Shown in pieces: positions 1 to 8,303 of a DNA stretch of 64,000 nucleotides (position 1 is its first letter; the number at the start of each line of letters is the position of its first letter). Under the pieces are notes generated by a model. It did not search any database. It had not been told where the DNA came from and was given only the letters and a program-made list of their open reading frames with translations. Origin of the DNA: Collinsella sp. (GTDB taxonomy: Bacteria; Actinomycetota; Coriobacteriia; Coriobacteriales; Coriobacteriaceae); assembly GCA_018380195.1 (NCBI GenBank), contig JAGZUC010000014.1:21940-85939 (forward strand). The letters run 5' to 3'. The translations under genes and the position numbers were made by a program.

Positions 1-1
1 C

Positions 2-472
2 GACGAGCCCACGACCGCTCTGGACGTTACCGTCCAGAAGCAGGTCATCAAGCTGCTCAACGATCTTCAGGCCAAGCTCGGCTTTGCCATGATCTTTGTT
101 TCGCATGACCTGGCTCTGGTCGCCGAGGTTGCCCATAACATCACGGTTATGTACGCTGGCCAGGTTATCGAGCAGGCACCCACCAAGGAGCTGCTCACCA
201 ACCCGATCCACGAGTACACCCGCGGTCTTCTGGGCTCCGTTCTGTCCATCGAGAGCGGCTCGGGCCGTCTGCACCAGGTCCCCGGCGCCGTTCCCAGCCC
301 GCGCGATTTCCCCAAGGGCGATCGCTTCGCACCCCGCTCGAGCCATCCGCGTATTGGCCTGGATACCCGTCCGGTCTTCAAGCGCGTGCCCGGCACCGAG
401 CACTTCTATTCCGAGCTCCCCGACGAGGTGCTCAAGGCAAATGGTTTGACCCCTCACGCGGAGGTGATGTAG
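2..472 (+). CDS. ABC transporter ATP-binding protein, peptide/sialate type (DppD-like), 3' part
   Basis: C-terminal part of an ATPase subunit of a peptide/opine/nickel-type ABC importer; the gene begins outside the window. The visible part opens inside Walker B and the D-loop (DEPTTALDVTVQ), followed by the H-loop (VSHD, about residue 33) and a C-terminal extension. OppD/DppD proteins usually carry a Cys cluster in that extension (FxPRCP...C...C); here it reads FAPRSSHP, so the cysteines are missing. The stop codon abuts the next ATPase gene without a gap. Directly downstream are sialic-acid catabolic genes, so a SatABCD-like sialate transporter (a member of this ABC family) is a reasonable inference; a peptide transporter is the alternative. 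Confidence 0.85.
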   Translation, partial: DEPTTALDVTVQKQVIKLLNDLQAKLGFAMIFVSHDLALVAEVAHNITVMYAGQVIEQAPTKELLTNPIHEYTRGLLGSVLSIESGSGRLHQVPGAVPSPRDFPKGDRFAPRSSHPRIGLDTRPVFKRVPGTEHFYSELPDEVLKANGLTPHAEVM

Positions 473-1300
473 ATGAGCGATACCGCAGTCAACGGCGTCG
501 AGCCGATCATCTTCCTTGATGACGTCCACGTCACCTTTAGGACCCGTACCGGCTCGATTCTGCACCCCAACCTGGTTCACGCCGTCCAGGGTGTAACGAT
601 TAAGCTCATGCCCGGTCAGACGATCGGCATCGTCGGCGAGTCCGGTTGCGGTAAGTCCACCACCGCTAACGTCATGTGCGGCCTGCAGGCCCCCACGAGC
701 GGCAAGGTCTACTTTAAGGGCAAGGACGTTACCAAACGTACCGCCGAGGACCGTCGCCACATGGGTCGCGTCATCTCGGTCGTGTTCCAGAACCCGGCCA
801 CGGCGCTCAACCCCCGCATGGTCGTTCGCGAGCAGCTGCTCGACCCCATGCGCGTCCACAACCTGGGTACCGAGGCCGAGCAGGAGAAGCGCGTCAAGGA
901 ACTCTTGGAGCTCACCGGTCTGCCCAGCTCCGCTGCCGAGGTTCTTCCCGGCCAGCTTTCGGGCGGCCAGCGTCAGCGCGTCGCAATTGCCCGTGCCCTG
1001 TCGCTGAACCCCGATGCCATCATCGCCGACGAGCCCACCTCGGCTCTGGACGTTTCGGTCCGCGCGCAGATTCTGAACCTGCTGACCGACCTTAAGAAGG
1101 AGCTCGGCCTGGCCATGGTGTTCATCAGCCATGACATCCAGACGGTCCGCTATATCTCTGACGACATCATCGTTATGAATGGCGGCAAGATCGTCGAGCA
1201 GGGCGAGGCCAAGCAGGTCTTCCAGCACCCCCAGGACCCCTACACCAAGATGCTGCTCGGCGCTGCGCCGTCGCTGCTGCATCCCAAGCTCGGCGAGTAA
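473..1300 (+). CDS. ABC transporter ATP-binding protein, DppF/OppF-like
   Basis: Second ATPase of the importer, 275 residues. Walker A GESGCGKST at about 55-63, Q-loop in FQNPAT near 106, signature LSGGQ at about 162-166, Walker B and D-loop IIADEPTSALD near 183-193, H-loop His220. It is shorter than typical OppF because the tail ends soon after the H-loop region and has no Cys-rich motif, unlike the OppF at 18604-19632. The ATG follows immediately after the stop of the preceding ATPase, so the two are co-translated. Together they would power uptake of a substrate whose binding protein and permeases lie upstream of the window. The neighbouring nan genes suggest sialic acid or a derivative (inference). 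Confidence 0.88.
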   Translation: MSDTAVNGVEPIIFLDDVHVTFRTRTGSILHPNLVHAVQGVTIKLMPGQTIGIVGESGCGKSTTANVMCGLQAPTSGKVYFKGKDVTKRTAEDRRHMGRVISVVFQNPATALNPRMVVREQLLDPMRVHNLGTEAEQEKRVKELLELTGLPSSAAEVLPGQLSGGQRQRVAIARALSLNPDAIIADEPTSALDVSVRAQILNLLTDLKKELGLAMVFISHDIQTVRYISDDIIVMNGGKIVEQGEAKQVFQHPQDPYTKMLLGAAPSLLHPKLGE

Positions 1301-1380
1301 CCTCGCTTTCCCTCCCGTGCGCCCGGTTCCCTTGCCGGGCGCACCTCCGTTGCGATTTCGAAAGGTTGGGTTCACGAGCC

Positions 1381-2358
1381 ATGCCAAGTGCTCAGGAGCT
1401 ACAACATCAATTTGGTGAATATCGAGGCGCCATGCCCCGTCCATCAGATTTCGATCTCTTTTGGAAGGATCGCATGGCCGAGGCCGACGCCGTCGAGCTC
1501 GACTATGCGATTGAGGCGGCTTCGGTTGCGGATTCCGCGACCTGTCGGTTTTTCGACCTCTGGTATACCGGCATGTGTGGTGCACGCCTGCATGCCAAGT
1601 ATCTCAAGCCGGTTTCGGACGAGCCCGTGCCGCTGGTGCTACAGTTCCACGGCTATCCGGGTGCAAGCCGCAGCTGGTTTGAGCAGGCGTCGTTTGCGGG
1701 CATGGGCATGGCACTCATCGCTCTCGATTGTCCTGGCCAGGGTGGCCCCTCCGAGGATATTGGTGGATTTGAAGGCACGACGGTTGCTGGGCATATCGTC
1801 GCCGGTATCGACGGCGACCCGGCCAACCTCTACTATGTCCGCTTGCACCAAGATATTCGCATCCTGTGCCGCATCGTTCGCGAGCTCGTGGGCATCGATC
1901 TTTCCCGCGTATTTGTGAACGGCGCGTCGCAGGGCGGCGGTCTGGGCATTGCTACCTGTGCGCTTAACAGCGAGCTTATCAATCGCGCCGCCATCCTCTA
2001 TCCCTTCCTGTCAGATTTCCGCCTGGTCTGGGATTTGGATGCCGACGACATTGCCTACGAGGGCCTGCGCTATTGGTCTCGCTGGTTTGACGAGGACTCG
2101 ACTCGTATTGACGAAGCCTATGCCAAGCTGGCGTACTTCGATTCCAAGAACTTTGCCCCTATGGTCAAATGCCCCGTGCTGTTTGGCACCGGCACAGCCG
2201 ATATCGTCTGTCCGCCAGCGACGCAGTTTGCGGTCTATAACAACCTGACCTGCGAAAAGCGTCATGAGTTCTTTGAAGGCTTTGGCCACGAGGAGATTCA
2301 GGATTTTGACGATCTGATCATTCCGTTTTTCTGCAAGGGAGGGGAGGCTCATGTCTAA
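1381..2358 (+). CDS. CE7 family esterase (acetyl xylan esterase / cephalosporin-C deacetylase fold)
   Basis: A 325-residue alpha/beta hydrolase of the AXE1 (CE7) family. Hallmarks are CPGQGG at 117-122 (the family RGQ motif, with Pro for Arg), GASQG at 181-185 with nucleophile Ser183, Asp274 in TADIV and His303 in GHEE, a full catalytic triad. CE7 enzymes remove acetyl groups from sugars. Beside nanA, nanK and nanE the likely substrate is O-acetylated sialic acid, as proposed for CE7 enzymes in other bacterial nan loci; this is inference. The ATG at 1381 lies 16 bases after an AAAGG; an in-frame TTG at 1366 is possible but too close to that site. It overlaps the next gene by 8 bases. Confidence 0.85.
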   Translation: MPSAQELQHQFGEYRGAMPRPSDFDLFWKDRMAEADAVELDYAIEAASVADSATCRFFDLWYTGMCGARLHAKYLKPVSDEPVPLVLQFHGYPGASRSWFEQASFAGMGMALIALDCPGQGGPSEDIGGFEGTTVAGHIVAGIDGDPANLYYVRLHQDIRILCRIVRELVGIDLSRVFVNGASQGGGLGIATCALNSELINRAAILYPFLSDFRLVWDLDADDIAYEGLRYWSRWFDEDSTRIDEAYAKLAYFDSKNFAPMVKCPVLFGTGTADIVCPPATQFAVYNNLTCEKRHEFFEGFGHEEIQDFDDLIIPFFCKGGEAHV

Positions 2359-3202
2359 GTGCGAGAGCAATGTTGACGAGCTGATTGTCCCCGGACTCGT
2401 GGGAATTCCTGGAACGGTTTCGTCAAGGCTCGCAGAATATCGGGACTGGCGCGGTGATGTCCAAGCAGATGTTTCTGATTTAGAGACATGCGCTTCGAAT
2501 CTTGAGATTCAAGGCCTGGCCATAACGGCGATTGACTTTGTTAACCCCTGCGCCCGTTACTCGGAGGTCTCCTTTGAGCTCGGTGACGATGCGATTCACG
2601 CTCGTTTGATCGAGCCTGTCGGTCGTGCCCGAGTATCTGAGCGCGTGCCGCTGTGCCTGATGTTCCACGACATCGATCGGCCTTTGCGCGGCTGGCATCA
2701 CATGACGAGATTTGCCGCCATGGGGTATGCCGTTCTCGCGCTGGATGACGATGTTGCTGGTGCGGACGACCTGCAGCGGGGGATTTCTTCGCCCGCATTT
2801 GTCAGGCGCGTCCGTTGGGGCTGTGCGTTGGCGAAGGTCGCGCGCAATCTTGATGGCATGGACCCCGACCGCATCTTTGCATGGGGCGAGGGTCTTGGCG
2901 GCGGAGTCGCGCTGGCGGTTTCTGCTCTGGACGAGCGGGGCCTCGCCTGCACGGCGGTTGCCAATCCGCTTCCTGGCGGCCTTGAGGCGCTGTCGTCTCG
3001 GGTGCGCGGATCGGTGCTCATGGGCACATCGCTTATGGATACCGTGAGCGATCCCAAGGATCAGTTTGCCGTATTCAACGGTCTTGAGTGTGACCGGAGG
3101 CATATCATCTATGCAAAATACGCTCACGAGCGCATCAATGCGTTCGAAAACGAAGTCGTCGACTTTTTTAACCAAACGTTCTACTCGTGTTCTTTGGCCT
3201 AG
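2351..3202 (+). CDS. CE7-like pseudo-esterase paralogue (nucleophile Ser replaced)
   Basis: A 283-residue protein that aligns by eye with the preceding CE7 esterase, notably in its last 60 residues (QFAVFNGLECDRRH against QFAVYNNLTCEKRH). The nucleophile elbow GxSxG reads GEGLG at 179-183, putting Gly181 where Ser belongs; the RGQ motif is gone (LDDDVAGADD) and the HGYPG loop is HDIDR. The Asp230 and His259 positions are kept. Translation is coupled to the esterase through an 8-base ATGTCTAA overlap. It is probably catalytically dead as a serine esterase and may bind ligand or partner the active enzyme; it could also have another chemistry. Length and reading frame are intact, so it is not a decaying pseudogene. 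Confidence 0.75.
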   Translation: MSKCESNVDELIVPGLVGIPGTVSSRLAEYRDWRGDVQADVSDLETCASNLEIQGLAITAIDFVNPCARYSEVSFELGDDAIHARLIEPVGRARVSERVPLCLMFHDIDRPLRGWHHMTRFAAMGYAVLALDDDVAGADDLQRGISSPAFVRRVRWGCALAKVARNLDGMDPDRIFAWGEGLGGGVALAVSALDERGLACTAVANPLPGGLEALSSRVRGSVLMGTSLMDTVSDPKDQFAVFNGLECDRRHIIYAKYAHERINAFENEVVDFFNQTFYSCSLA

Positions 3203-3270
3203 ACGGCCTGGACACTGCCAACAAGAGTGGGTGGCATAGGGCTGCCCGCCAGACAACTAAGGAGATTCTT

Positions 3271-4191
3271 GTGGCAACTCAGAAATTCACCGGCGTTATC
3301 CCTCCCGTCGTTGTTCCCGATACCGAAGATCACCAGCTCGACGTTGCCTCCTTTGAGCGCAGCATCAACCGCATGATCGATGCCGGCGTCGATGGCCTGT
3401 TCTTCTTGGGATCCTCGGGCGAGGTCGTCTTTTCCACCGACGAGCGCCGTCGCCAGATTATCGCCGAGGCCGTTCGTATCGTCGACCACCGTGTGCCTGT
3501 TCTGGTCGGCATCATCGATACCGAGACCGAGCGCATGATCGAGCACGGCAAGGTCGCCCAGGAGCTGGGCGCCGATGCCCTCGTCGCCACCTGCCCGTTC
3601 TATGCCCTGCAGGGCATGACCGAGGTCGAGGAGCACTTCCGCATCCTGCACGAGGAGCTCGACCTGCCCATCTTTGCCTATGACATTCCCGTCTGCGTTC
3701 ACACCAAGCTCCCCTGGAAGCTCCTTGCCAAGCTCGGCGCCGAGGGCGTTCTGGCCGGCGTCAAGGATTCCTCGGGTGATGACATCTCGTTCCGCTACCT
3801 CGTTCAGGAGAACGAGAAGAACGGCCATCCGATGAGCATTCTCACCGGCCACGAGGTTGTTGTCGACGGCGCCTACCTCGGTGGCGCCGACGGTTCCGTC
3901 CCGGGTCTCGCCAACGTTGAGCCCGAGGGCTACGTGCGTCAGTGGAAGGCCGCTCAGGCTGGTGACTGGGCTACCGTCAAGGCCGAGCAGGATCGCCTCA
4001 ATGAGATTTCGCACATCTGGGATGTCACCTCGGGCGTCCAGGGCTATGCCGGTGGCGTCGGCGCCTTCAAGACCGCTATGAACCTCATGGGTATCTTCGA
4101 CAGCCCGACCATGCCGCGCCCGGTGAAGGCCATGACCGGCGAGAACGTCGAGGCGATTAAGAAGGTCCTCCAGGACAACGGTCTCCTGTAA
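3271..4191 (+). CDS. nanA: N-acetylneuraminate lyase / DapA-family aldolase
   Basis: Class I aldolase of the dihydrodipicolinate synthase/N-acetylneuraminate lyase family, 306 residues, a usual length. GSSGE at 47-51 binds the pyruvate carboxylate, Tyr137 lies in FAYDIP, and the Schiff-base Lys165 sits in GVKDSSGD. Sequence alone does not fix the substrate, but the next genes encode a ROK kinase and NanE, so cleavage of sialic acid to ManNAc and pyruvate is the best reading. The GTG start is preceded by AAGGAG six bases upstream; an ATG-initiated longer frame from 3187 would overlap the previous gene and add a non-family N-terminus. A long inverted repeat follows the stop. Confidence 0.85.
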   Translation: MATQKFTGVIPPVVVPDTEDHQLDVASFERSINRMIDAGVDGLFFLGSSGEVVFSTDERRRQIIAEAVRIVDHRVPVLVGIIDTETERMIEHGKVAQELGADALVATCPFYALQGMTEVEEHFRILHEELDLPIFAYDIPVCVHTKLPWKLLAKLGAEGVLAGVKDSSGDDISFRYLVQENEKNGHPMSILTGHEVVVDGAYLGGADGSVPGLANVEPEGYVRQWKAAQAGDWATVKAEQDRLNEISHIWDVTSGVQGYAGGVGAFKTAMNLMGIFDSPTMPRPVKAMTGENVEAIKKVLQDNGLL

Positions 4192-4194
4192 AGC

Positions 4195-4290
4195 TTCCCT
4201 GGGCACCCGATCTTGGGGCTCAAGCGGTCGAGCGTGACCCATTAGGTCAACGCCCGACCGCTTTCACCCCAACCTCGGGCACCCGGGAAA
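4195..4290. repeat. Long imperfect inverted repeat between nanA and nanK
   Basis: Two arms of about 45 bases (4195-4239 and 4245-4290) are complementary with scattered mismatches and meet across a 5-base loop (CATTA). The transcript would fold into one hairpin of nearly 100 nt. There is no U-tract, so it is not a simple terminator. It may process or stabilise the nan mRNA. It resembles in architecture, not in sequence, the other long hairpins in this window (5346, 19649, 19961, 28875, 29187). Confidence 0.8.
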
Positions 4291-4362
4291 CCTTTACCAA
4301 GCTGCGGCGATAACGCAGCCTTCATTTCCTGTAGTTGTTATTTATCTCCTAAGGAGAGCGAC

Positions 4363-5328
4363 ATGGAGAACAAGTACGTCTGCTCTGTCGATATCGGCGG
4401 AACTAAGATCGCGACTGCCATCATGGAGTACCCGGCTGACGGCAGTGTGCCTCATCCCGTTTTTGAGGCCGAGGTTCCCACTGAGGCCCAAGAGGGCGGC
4501 GAGGCCGTCTTCCAGCGTATCGAGGCGTCCATCAAGGCTGCTCTCGAGGCGAATCCCGATGTCGAGGTCCTTGGCGTCGGCATCGGTGCCGCCGGCGTCG
4601 TCGATCCCAAGACGGGCGCCATCGCGTATGCCAACGAGATCATGCCCGGCTGGTCCGGCGTTCAGTTGGGGCCGCGCCTGCGCGAGGACCTCGGTCTTCC
4701 CGTTGCCGTCGTAGGCGACGTGCAGGCTCATGCTCTGGGTGAGGCCCACTGGGGCGTCGGCAAGGGCAAGTTCTCCGTCTTGTGTCTTGGCATCGGTACG
4801 GGCATCGGCGGCGCATATGTCGAGAACGGCCGCGTGATGCAGGGCTTCCATGGTGCTGCCGGTCATATGGGCCACATCGAGTGCTCGGCTGCCGCCGGCA
4901 TTCCCTGCGCCTGCGGGCGTTCCGGCCATCTGGAGTCGGTTGCTTCGGGCACTTCCATTGGTCGAATGTACGATGAACGTTTTGGCCGCGTCGACCCCAG
5001 CCGTCCTTCGGTCGGTCGCGATGTGAACGACCTGTGCCGTGCGGGCGACGCAAAGGCGACCGAGGTCATCCACGACGCCGGCTTTGCGCTGGGGGCCAGC
5101 TTGGGCTCGCTCGCTAACATCCTGGACCCTGAGGTCATCGTGCTTTCGGGCGGCGTGATTCACCAAGGTCCCGATTGGCGTTCACAGACGTGGAAGGATT
5201 CGGTGCACGAGGGCTATGCCAGCCAGGCGCTCGATCCGCTTCAGGACACGCCGATCCTCATCGGTTCTCTGGAGGGCGACGCGCCGCTCATCGGTGCCGC
5301 CGAACACCTTCTTGCATCGTTGAAGTAA
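4363..5328 (+). CDS. nanK: ROK-family kinase, probable N-acetylmannosamine kinase
   Basis: A 321-residue ROK sugar kinase. The N-terminal phosphate-binding motif DIGGTK lies at 10-15, Asp119 in VVGDVQAHALGE matches the catalytic base position, and GIGTGIGGAYV at about 143-153 is the second ATP-binding segment. The ROK zinc site appears as CACGRSGHLE (182-191), with His in place of the third Cys. Its position between nanA and nanE assigns phosphorylation of ManNAc to ManNAc-6-P; a glucokinase role cannot be excluded from sequence. AAGGAGAG precedes the ATG. It is separated from nanA by a 171-base gap holding a long hairpin. Confidence 0.85.
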   Translation: MENKYVCSVDIGGTKIATAIMEYPADGSVPHPVFEAEVPTEAQEGGEAVFQRIEASIKAALEANPDVEVLGVGIGAAGVVDPKTGAIAYANEIMPGWSGVQLGPRLREDLGLPVAVVGDVQAHALGEAHWGVGKGKFSVLCLGIGTGIGGAYVENGRVMQGFHGAAGHMGHIECSAAAGIPCACGRSGHLESVASGTSIGRMYDERFGRVDPSRPSVGRDVNDLCRAGDAKATEVIHDAGFALGASLGSLANILDPEVIVLSGGVIHQGPDWRSQTWKDSVHEGYASQALDPLQDTPILIGSLEGDAPLIGAAEHLLASLK

Positions 5329-5345
5329 ACATAACTACCAAGTGC

Positions 5346-5443
5346 GCCTTCTGAGGTGCCGCAGATTGACGTGAAAGAGGAGCGAAGCGTACTTCGGTAC
5401 GCGAGCGACGGTTTGAACGTCAAGGTGCGGTGTCTCAGAAGGC
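5346..5443. repeat. Nested inverted repeat between nanK and nanE
   Basis: Outer arms 5346-5372 and 5417-5443 (27 bases each, five mismatches) enclose a perfect inner hairpin at 5387-5402, GCGTAC-TTCG-GTACGC, a stable UUCG-capped stem. The element ends 25 bases before the nanE start and has no U-tract. The fold would form in the polycistronic mRNA just upstream of the nanE ribosome-binding site. Confidence 0.8.
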
Positions 5444-5468
5444 TGTTTTGAGAAAGGTTGAGTCGAAC

Positions 5469-6155
5469 ATGACCGTTGATCCTTTGATCCAGTCCCTGAA
5501 GGGCAAGCTCGTCGTGAGTGTTCAGGCGTATATGGGCGAGCCGCTTCGTACGCCCGAGACCATGGCTCAAATGTCTCGCGCCTGCGAGCTTGGCGGCGCC
5601 GCCGCCATTCGCTGCCAGGGTCTTGCCGACATCGCCGCCATTAAGGGCCGCTGTGAGGTCCCCGTCATTGGCTTGTGGAAGGATGGACACGAGGGCGTTT
5701 ACATCACACCGACGCTGCGCCACGCTCGCGCCTGCGTTGCTGCGGGTGCCGATATCGTGGCGATCGACGCCACTGATCGCCCACGTCCCGATGGCAAGAC
5801 CGTCGAGGACACCTTCCGTCCGCTGCACGAGGAGGGTGTGCTCCTGATGGCCGACTGCGCCACCATCGAGGACATTCGCCGTGCGGTTGATATGGGCTTT
5901 GACCTGGTATCCACTACGCTTTCTCATGGTGTCGCCGCCATCGACTGCACCATGGCCGATGGCCCCGATCTGCCGCTCCTGCGTCAGGCGACCGAGGAAT
6001 TCCCCGGTCTTCCCATCATCTGCGAGGGCCGCGTGCACACGCCCGAGGAGGCCCGCGCCGCGATTGATGCGGGCGCCTGGGCAGTTGTCGTAGGCACTGC
6101 CATTACGCACCCCACGAGTATTACAAGTTGGTTCAAGGCTGCGCTTGAGGCGTAA
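5469..6155 (+). CDS. nanE: N-acetylmannosamine-6-phosphate 2-epimerase
   Basis: TIM-barrel epimerase of 228 residues converting ManNAc-6-P to GlcNAc-6-P, the third step of sialic-acid catabolism. Family segments visible: VSVQAYMGEPLRTP near the N-terminus, AAAIRCQG, VYITPTL, and ADIVAIDATDRPRPDG, a strongly diagnostic NanE stretch; the C-terminal phosphate-binding region is CEGRVHTPEEA and WAVVVGTAITHP. The ATG at 5469 follows AGAAAGG; a longer GTG frame from 5430 would run into the upstream hairpin. nagA and nagB, needed to finish the pathway, are not in the window. Confidence 0.93.
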   Translation: MTVDPLIQSLKGKLVVSVQAYMGEPLRTPETMAQMSRACELGGAAAIRCQGLADIAAIKGRCEVPVIGLWKDGHEGVYITPTLRHARACVAAGADIVAIDATDRPRPDGKTVEDTFRPLHEEGVLLMADCATIEDIRRAVDMGFDLVSTTLSHGVAAIDCTMADGPDLPLLRQATEEFPGLPIICEGRVHTPEEARAAIDAGAWAVVVGTAITHPTSITSWFKAALEA

Positions 6156-6253
6156 GACAGGCCTCGTATCCGCTTGGGGCGGTATACTCAATAAAGGCAA
6201 TTGATCGCGCGGGATCCGCTGGCCGGGTCCCGCGCTTGTTTTAGGAGGCACAC

Positions 6254-7174
6254 ATGCAAAAGGGAGATGCCATGGATGCGGCGGAGCGCTCGGAGCGCAT
6301 CCCCGATATCGTCATCATCACCGGAATGTCCGGATCGGGCCGAACGCAGGCCATGCATGTGTTTGAGGACATGGGCTACTTTTGCATCGATAACCTGCCT
6401 CCGCGTCTCATCGCCCAGCTTGCCGAACTCGTCGGCATCAATACGGGCGTGGGCAGGCATCTTGCCGTCACCTGCGACCTGCGCAGCCAGGGCTTGTTCG
6501 ATGAGCTGCTCGATGCCGTTGCCGCACTCGAGGAGCGCGAGATGAGCTGCGACATCGTGTTTCTCGAGGCCTCTGACGAGGTGCTGATCCGTCGTTATAG
6601 CGAAAACCGCCGCCGCCACCCCATTGCCAAGCCGGGAGAGACTACGGCCGATGCGATTCAGCGCGAGCGCCTGCAGCTGCAGGGCGTGCGCGATCGAGCC
6701 GATATGATCATCGACACGAGCCGCCTGCGCACCTCTGCCCTGCGCAACAAATTGCGCATGGCGTTCTCCGAGCTGTCCGACCAGCAGCTCATGGACGTTC
6801 ACGTGTTCTCGTTTGGCTTTAAGCACGGCATGCCCGTCGAGGCGGACATTATGATCGACGTCCGCTTCCTGCCCAATCCGTTCTACGATCCCGAGATGCG
6901 CACCATGACCGGTCTCGATAAGAAAGTCTCCGACTTTGTTCTGGACCATCCCAAGACCCAGGAGTTCTGGAAGGCCTGGACGCAGCTGCTCGATACGGTC
7001 ATGCCCGGCTATATCGCGGAGGGCAAGCCACAGCTTTCTATCGCCATCGGCTGCACGGGCGGTCAACACCGCAGCGTTGCCATCGCCGAGGCCACGGCAC
7101 GTTATTTAGAAGGTGCCCAGTATCACGTGAGTATTTCCCATCGCGACCTGTCGCGCGCCAACACGAAAGCATAG
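6254..7174 (+). CDS. rapZ: RapZ/YvcJ nucleotide-binding RNase adaptor
   Basis: A 306-residue P-loop protein of the RapZ (YvcJ) family. Walker A is GMSGSGRT at 24-31, with Arg for the usual Lys, a variant I recall from actinobacterial members. Other family segments are GYFCIDNLPP, FLEASDEVLIRRYSENRRRHP and the C-terminal IGCTGGQHRSVAIAE. In enterobacteria RapZ governs glucosamine-6-phosphate synthase through small RNAs; in Gram-positives its role is less defined. AGGAGG precedes the ATG by about six bases. whiA starts six bases after the stop; the yvcK gene that commonly sits between rapZ and whiA is absent. Confidence 0.94.
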   Translation: MQKGDAMDAAERSERIPDIVIITGMSGSGRTQAMHVFEDMGYFCIDNLPPRLIAQLAELVGINTGVGRHLAVTCDLRSQGLFDELLDAVAALEEREMSCDIVFLEASDEVLIRRYSENRRRHPIAKPGETTADAIQRERLQLQGVRDRADMIIDTSRLRTSALRNKLRMAFSELSDQQLMDVHVFSFGFKHGMPVEADIMIDVRFLPNPFYDPEMRTMTGLDKKVSDFVLDHPKTQEFWKAWTQLLDTVMPGYIAEGKPQLSIAIGCTGGQHRSVAIAEATARYLEGAQYHVSISHRDLSRANTKA

Positions 7175-7180
7175 ACCTGC

Positions 7181-8110
7181 ATGTCGTTTACCGCCGAGGT
7201 GCGTGACGAGCTCGCGCGCTGCGAACCCGAATGTGAATACTGCGACTTGTCGACGCTTGCCGCCCTGACGCGTGTGAGCGGCACACTTTCGCTGGCCGGC
7301 TCCGGGCGGTATCGTTTGACGGTCGCGACCGAGACGGGCGCTGTCGCGCGCACGATGATCACACTGACGCATCGCATCCTTAAGCTCAAAACGGAATTCA
7401 CCGTTCGTAAATCGGTCTTGCATAAGGTCCGTAACTATCTCATTACCCTGCCCGATCAGCCCGATCTGGACAAGGCTCTGGTGCTGCTGGGCATTCTCGA
7501 CCGCAGGGGAGGGCTCGTAGCTGGTGTTCCCCGGCACATCGTTGCCCGTCCCTGCTGCAGGCTTGCCTACATTCGCGGCGCGCTCATCGCCGGCGGTTTC
7601 GTGGCCGATCCACGCGGCGATTTTCATTTGGAGATCGCGGTACAGGGAGAGCAATATGCCAAGGGGCTTTGCGATCTGTTGGAGCAGATTGGGGTCCATG
7701 CTCGTGTTAATGCACGGCGGGGGTCATATGCCGTGTACATTAAGAGCGCCGAGGAGATCGAGCAGCTCCTAAAGCTGATCGGCGCCAAGCGCAGCGTTGC
7801 CGAGATCGAGGAAGCGCGCGCGGTCAAATTGGTTAAGAACGACGTAAACCGTCGCGTGAACGCCGAGCTCGCCAACCAGACCAGAAGTGCGGGTGCCGCC
7901 CAGCATCAGCTTGCGTTGATCGATGAGCTCGAACAGCGCGGCCTTCGCGATGCGCTTCCGGATGCCTTGGCGGTCTTTTGCGACCTGCGCGAGCGCTACC
8001 CCGATCTGTCGCTGCGTGATTTAGGGGAGATGGCTGACCCTCCCTTGTCGAAGTCGGCCCTCTACCATCGTGTTTTACGGCTTGAAAAGCTCATTGAAGC
8101 AAACGGGTAG
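7181..8110 (+). CDS. whiA: WhiA DNA-binding regulator
   Basis: WhiA homologue, 309 residues. N-terminal half is the LAGLIDADG-endonuclease-like domain (CCRLAYIRGALIAGGFVADP around 120-140); the C-terminal part carries the helix-turn-helix typical of the family (KNDVNRRVNAELAN, then LRERYPDLSLRDLGEMADPPLSKSA, where repeated S/L motifs read the DNA). In Streptomyces WhiA controls sporulation genes, in non-sporulating Gram-positives cell division. It is close-coupled to rapZ and lies just upstream of the glycolytic genes, as in other actinobacteria. Confidence 0.95.
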   Translation: MSFTAEVRDELARCEPECEYCDLSTLAALTRVSGTLSLAGSGRYRLTVATETGAVARTMITLTHRILKLKTEFTVRKSVLHKVRNYLITLPDQPDLDKALVLLGILDRRGGLVAGVPRHIVARPCCRLAYIRGALIAGGFVADPRGDFHLEIAVQGEQYAKGLCDLLEQIGVHARVNARRGSYAVYIKSAEEIEQLLKLIGAKRSVAEIEEARAVKLVKNDVNRRVNAELANQTRSAGAAQHQLALIDELEQRGLRDALPDALAVFCDLRERYPDLSLRDLGEMADPPLSKSALYHRVLRLEKLIEANG

Positions 8111-8303
8111 TTTAAAGTATCGACTTATATACGGATTTAGCTGCTATTTTATTCTTTAAAACGTTTTAACGTAAATTTGATTTTCAATTTCGACTATTCT
8201 CGTGAAATTCAAGTCCAAAAAAAGGTATATTAGGCGAGTGGTTAGTTTGTGGGCCTCAACGGCGGGCGCTGTAGCTTGCGGGGGCCTTACGAAAGGAGAC
8301 ACA

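Noticed and set aside
3187..3270. Upstream ATG start for nanA
   Set aside because: It would overlap the previous gene and adds 28 residues foreign to the aldolase family; the GTG at 3271 has a strong ribosome-binding site.
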